Shown piece after piece: positions 3,770 through 5,787 of a stretch of 5,787 nucleotides of DNA. Under the pieces are notes generated by a model. It ran no database searches, was not told where the DNA came from, and saw only the letters and a list, made by a program, of their open reading frames with translations. The DNA is from Chloroflexota bacterium (GTDB taxonomy: Bacteria; Chloroflexota; UBA6077; JACCZL01), in the NCBI GenBank assembly GCA_013695975.1, contig JACCZL010000563.1:1-5787 (forward strand), in the 5' to 3' direction. A program made the translations under genes and the position numbers. How positions within the stretch are numbered: the stretch's first letter is position 1; the number at the start of each line of letters is the position of its first letter.

Positions 3770-5251
3770 GTGAAGGTCTACGCCGTCGTCGGGGTGCCGC
3801 CTGAGATCCAGGCGTACGCTATGGCGAAGTACAGCCGCTCGGCTCAGTCGATGCTCGAGAGTATCGGCGAGCTGTCGACGCAGCGGGCCGAGCAGTTCCT
3901 TGATACCTTCTATTTCCAGTATGGGCACCGCTCGATCGCCGATCTGGCCCACCTGGTGCTGGCGGTCGAGGACGTCTCGATCCTGGCGGCGGTGCGGGTC
4001 GTCGACGAGCCGCTCTGGGATGGGCAGGAGCGGTCGACGCGCTACCAGCCGTTCAAGAAGACCGGCTACTTCACGCCGCCGGAGCTGGAAGGGGAGGTGG
4101 CCGCGCGCTATCGCGAGGCTGGCGACGCCCTCTTCACCGCCTACGACGGGCTGACGGCCGATCTGCTCGGGCTGCTGGTGGAGGTCGTGCCGCGGCCGGC
4201 CGAGCTGGACCCGAAGGGCTTCGAGCGGACCCTGCGGGCGCGGGCCTTCGACGTCTCGCGTGGGCTCCTGCCGCTGGCGACGATCACCAGCCTCGGGCAG
4301 ATCACCAGCGCCCGTGTGCTCGAGCGCCAGATCAGCCGCCTGCTCTCGGACCCGCTTCCCGAGGTCCAACGGATCGGCGAGGCCCTCCGTCGGGCCTGCC
4401 TCGAGCCGGCCGAGGAGCCCTACCGCAACGGTGGCGAACCGGTCCGCGCCGCGCCGACGCTGGTCAAGTACACTCAGCCGAGCCCCTACCTGATCGAGAC
4501 GCGGCGCGAGCTGGAGAGTCTGGCTGGCGAGGCGCCGCGGTTGCTCGGCCCACCGGATGTTGGGCGGGCGGTCGAGCTGGCCGACGACGAGTCGCCGTTC
4601 GACGAGGCCGTCGCGACGCTGCTCTATCGCGCCGATCCCGTCGGCCACAGCTACCGCCAGGTCCAGGCCGCCGTGCGGGCGATGCCCGAGCGGCGCAAGC
4701 GGGAGGTGCTCGACCTGGCCGTGGCGCGGCGTGGGCGGCACGACGAGCTCCTGCGCGAGCTGCAGGTCGGCTACCAGCTCAAGTTCGACATCTTGATGGA
4801 CTACGGCTCCTTCCGCGACCTCCACCGTCACCGCCGCTGCGTCCAGGTGATCCAGGAGCCGACGCCCGACCACGGCGTCGAGCCGGCCGCCGACGTCTTC
4901 CCGCGGGCGTTCGGCGCTGAGGTCGCCAAGCGTGCGCTCCAGACCGGGTTGGGTGAGCGCTACGATTGGGCCCTCGCCGATGGCCTGACGCGGGTGCGCG
5001 AGCTATCCGCCGACGCCCCCCTGGCCGCGCCGTACCTGCTCCCGATGGCGACCCTGGCCAGGGCGCTCTTCAAGATGGACGCCGCTCAGGCGATCTACAT
5101 GGCCGAGCTGCGGACCGCGCCAGCCGGCCACTTCTCCTACCGCCGGGTCGCCTGGGAGATGTACCTCGCGCTACGGGAGCACGCCCCCGAGCTCGCCGCC
5201 CTCGCCCGTCCGGCTGACCCGACTGAGGTCTTCGATCTCCTCCAGCGCTAA
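3770..5251 (+). CDS. thyX: Two-domain ThyX-like FAD-dependent thymidylate synthase
   Basis: A 493-residue protein, about twice the length of ordinary ThyX (around 220-250), apparently two ThyX-like units in one chain. ThyX makes dTMP from dUMP using methylene-tetrahydrofolate and FAD, normally as a homotetramer with sites shared between subunits. Unit one has YGHRSIADLAHLVLAVEDVS (51-70), the place of the FGH/W-S helix, then GQERSTRYQPF (85-95) and LLPLATITSLGQITSARVLE (166-185). Unit two has GHSYRQVQAAV (292-302), LHRHRRCVQ (351-359), YLLPMATLARALFKM (422-436) and AELRTAPAGHFSYRR (445-459). The canonical RHR-X7-S motif is divided: unit one keeps Ser89 and Arg91 but has DEP for RHR, while unit two has RHR (353-355) but Glu363 for serine. 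GTG 3770 is preferred over ATG 3698 because its product starts at the conserved KVYAVVG and it follows a promoter and GAGG. Activity is therefore uncertain. Confidence 0.85.
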   Translation: MKVYAVVGVPPEIQAYAMAKYSRSAQSMLESIGELSTQRAEQFLDTFYFQYGHRSIADLAHLVLAVEDVSILAAVRVVDEPLWDGQERSTRYQPFKKTGYFTPPELEGEVAARYREAGDALFTAYDGLTADLLGLLVEVVPRPAELDPKGFERTLRARAFDVSRGLLPLATITSLGQITSARVLERQISRLLSDPLPEVQRIGEALRRACLEPAEEPYRNGGEPVRAAPTLVKYTQPSPYLIETRRELESLAGEAPRLLGPPDVGRAVELADDESPFDEAVATLLYRADPVGHSYRQVQAAVRAMPERRKREVLDLAVARRGRHDELLRELQVGYQLKFDILMDYGSFRDLHRHRRCVQVIQEPTPDHGVEPAADVFPRAFGAEVAKRALQTGLGERYDWALADGLTRVRELSADAPLAAPYLLPMATLARALFKMDAAQAIYMAELRTAPAGHFSYRRVAWEMYLALREHAPELAALARPADPTEVFDLLQR

Positions 5252-5345
5252 CCTCAGCCAGCACCCGACCGACCGGCTCATCCGCGAGCTGATCGGCACC
5301 GGCCGGGCGGCGACGGAGGACGAAATCGGGCATATTCTCGAGCGG

Positions 5346-5681
5346 ATGGCGACAGCGCCGTTCGATACGAGAATGTTGGCTGTCCCGAGACGGCATCGTG
5401 GGCTGACCTATCAGGGACGCACATTGGGTACCCGCGACGATGCCTTGTTCCTGCACCTGGCACAGCGCGTAGCGGCGGAGGGGCAGTGGATCATCGGAAC
5501 CCCCGCCGTCCAGTATGTCGATGATCTCAGACTCGCCGTGCGATGGCCGGGAGCCCGCCTCGCGATCTACCCGCGGCGGGCTGGTGCCATCGCGGCGATC
5601 GTCAATCAAACGTCCGACAGGGTTCCGCAAAGCCGACTGGGGCCAAGAGCCTTCCGAGGGGGGTGCGCCTCACTAATGTGA
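5346..5681 (+). CDS. Hypothetical protein, 111 aa, possibly truncated at both ends
   Basis: I cannot name this family. Codon use is like that of the neighbouring genes, and the protein reads plausibly: TYQGRTLGTRDDALFLHLAQRVAAEGQW (several short blocks, 21-48), YVDDLRLAVRWPGARLAIYPRRAGAIAAIV (57-86). No membrane segment or signal peptide is seen. ATG 5346 is the only standard start codon near the 5' end, yet it has no ribosome-binding site. The same frame stays open and convincingly coding for some 30 codons upstream (HPTDRLIRELIGTGRAATED at 5262-5321). No ATG, GTG or TTG occurs there, only CTG at 5289. The C-terminus after residue 100 (RAFRGGCASLM) looks unlike the rest, and a run of six G at 5658-5663 sits at the change. 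It may be a decaying gene or one interrupted at its 3' end. Confidence 0.55.
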   Translation: MATAPFDTRMLAVPRRHRGLTYQGRTLGTRDDALFLHLAQRVAAEGQWIIGTPAVQYVDDLRLAVRWPGARLAIYPRRAGAIAAIVNQTSDRVPQSRLGPRAFRGGCASLM

Positions 5682-5686
5682 GGGCA
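5664..5686. repeat. Stem-loop CCTCAC-TAAT-GTGAGG
   Basis: CCTCAC (5668-5673) and GTGAGG (5678-5683) pair perfectly around a TAAT loop. With one bulged G (5667), three further pairs extend the stem to 5664-5686. It covers the stop of the preceding frame and touches the AGGAGG ribosome-binding site of the next gene. It may act as an attenuator, a translational block, or part of a mobile-element end. No T-tract follows. Confidence 0.4.
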
Positions 5687-5691
5687 GGAGG
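5686..5691 (+). promoter_or_regulatory. Ribosome-binding site for the right-edge gene
   Basis: AGGAGG is a perfect Shine-Dalgarno core ten bases before ATG 5702. Its first base lies in the extended stem of the preceding hairpin, so access could depend on that structure. Confidence 0.5.
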
Positions 5692-5701
5692 GTGACAGAA
5701 A

Positions 5702-5787
5702 ATGGTACCCCCACGGCGAGCGGGGGCGAAGAAGCGCCCGGGACGCTCGCGGAGGGTACCGATGGACAGCGCAGGCCTGTCCGAGGC
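5702..5787 (+). CDS. Partial rightward CDS, N-terminus only (basic; unknown product)
   Basis: Twenty-eight codons run off the right edge. The N-terminus is very basic (MVPPRRAGAKKRPGRSRRVP), then MDSAGLSEA. Two starts are plausible: ATG 5702, with AGGAGG at 5686-5691, or ATG 5762 (residue 21), with GGAGG at 5751-5755 six bases upstream. The basic leader suggests nucleic-acid binding. A short acidic helix start after a basic tail occurs in some transposases and DNA-binding proteins, but nothing here proves it. GGTACC occurs at both ends of the leader, 5704-5709 and 5755-5760. Confidence 0.45.
   Translation, partial: MVPPRRAGAKKRPGRSRRVPMDSAGLSE

Noticed and set aside
3710..4873. Minus-strand open frame of 387 codons opposite the ThyX-like gene
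   Set aside because: It lies antisense to a gene with recognisable conserved motifs. Its composition is repetitive Arg/Leu/Gln/Pro, as expected from the complement of GC-rich codons, and it matches no family.
1..5787. CRISPR array, tRNA, rRNA or long direct repeats
   Set aside because: I found no regularly spaced repeats, no cloverleaf-like sequence with a T-loop motif, and no rRNA-like stretch on either strand.

Overview
This window is GC-rich with strong G/C preference at third codon positions, tight gene packing, GTG starts and sigma70-like promoters. Together with a two-domain ThyX-like protein of about 490 residues, this suggests a high-GC bacterium. My best guess is the Chloroflexota, perhaps the Thermomicrobia, but that placement rests on general resemblance and not on a search. 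I see no tRNA, rRNA, CRISPR array or complete insertion sequence.

Layout from left to right. (1) The left edge probably carries the first codons of a leftward gene (1-52), served by a convincing promoter at 146-174 whose -35 box sits inside an inverted repeat. (2) A leftward pair follows: a PhnB-like VOC/glyoxalase-fold protein (786-1175) and, 26 bases downstream, an unrecognised 182-residue protein (211-759). (3) Divergent from these is a rightward YefM/YoeB-type toxin-antitoxin pair. The toxin (1557-1817) keeps every expected catalytic residue, but the N-terminal half of the antitoxin (1253-1519) is hard to recognise. (4) The convergent gap 1818-2003 holds a weak hairpin and two very short leftward open frames. 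(5) A leftward pair follows, probably one operon: a DUF2848 (fumarylacetoacetase-like) protein (2900-3604), then an ACMSD-type amidohydrolase (2004-2837). (6) A divergent promoter region (3605-3769) leads rightward into the large ThyX-like gene (3770-5251). (7) Behind it come a short hypothetical gene (5346-5681) that looks damaged at both ends, a stem-loop, and the start of another rightward gene (5702 to the edge) with a basic N-terminus.

How the genes may work together. The DUF2848/amidohydrolase pair looks like a small catabolic module acting on carbonyl or carboxylate compounds; its substrate cannot be read from the sequence. YefM/YoeB is a self-contained addiction module. The ThyX-like protein would relate to dTMP synthesis, but its signature motif is divided between its two halves, so its activity is uncertain. 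The most interesting points are that divided motif, the intact toxin beside an eroded antitoxin, and the disrupted right end, which may mark an insertion boundary.
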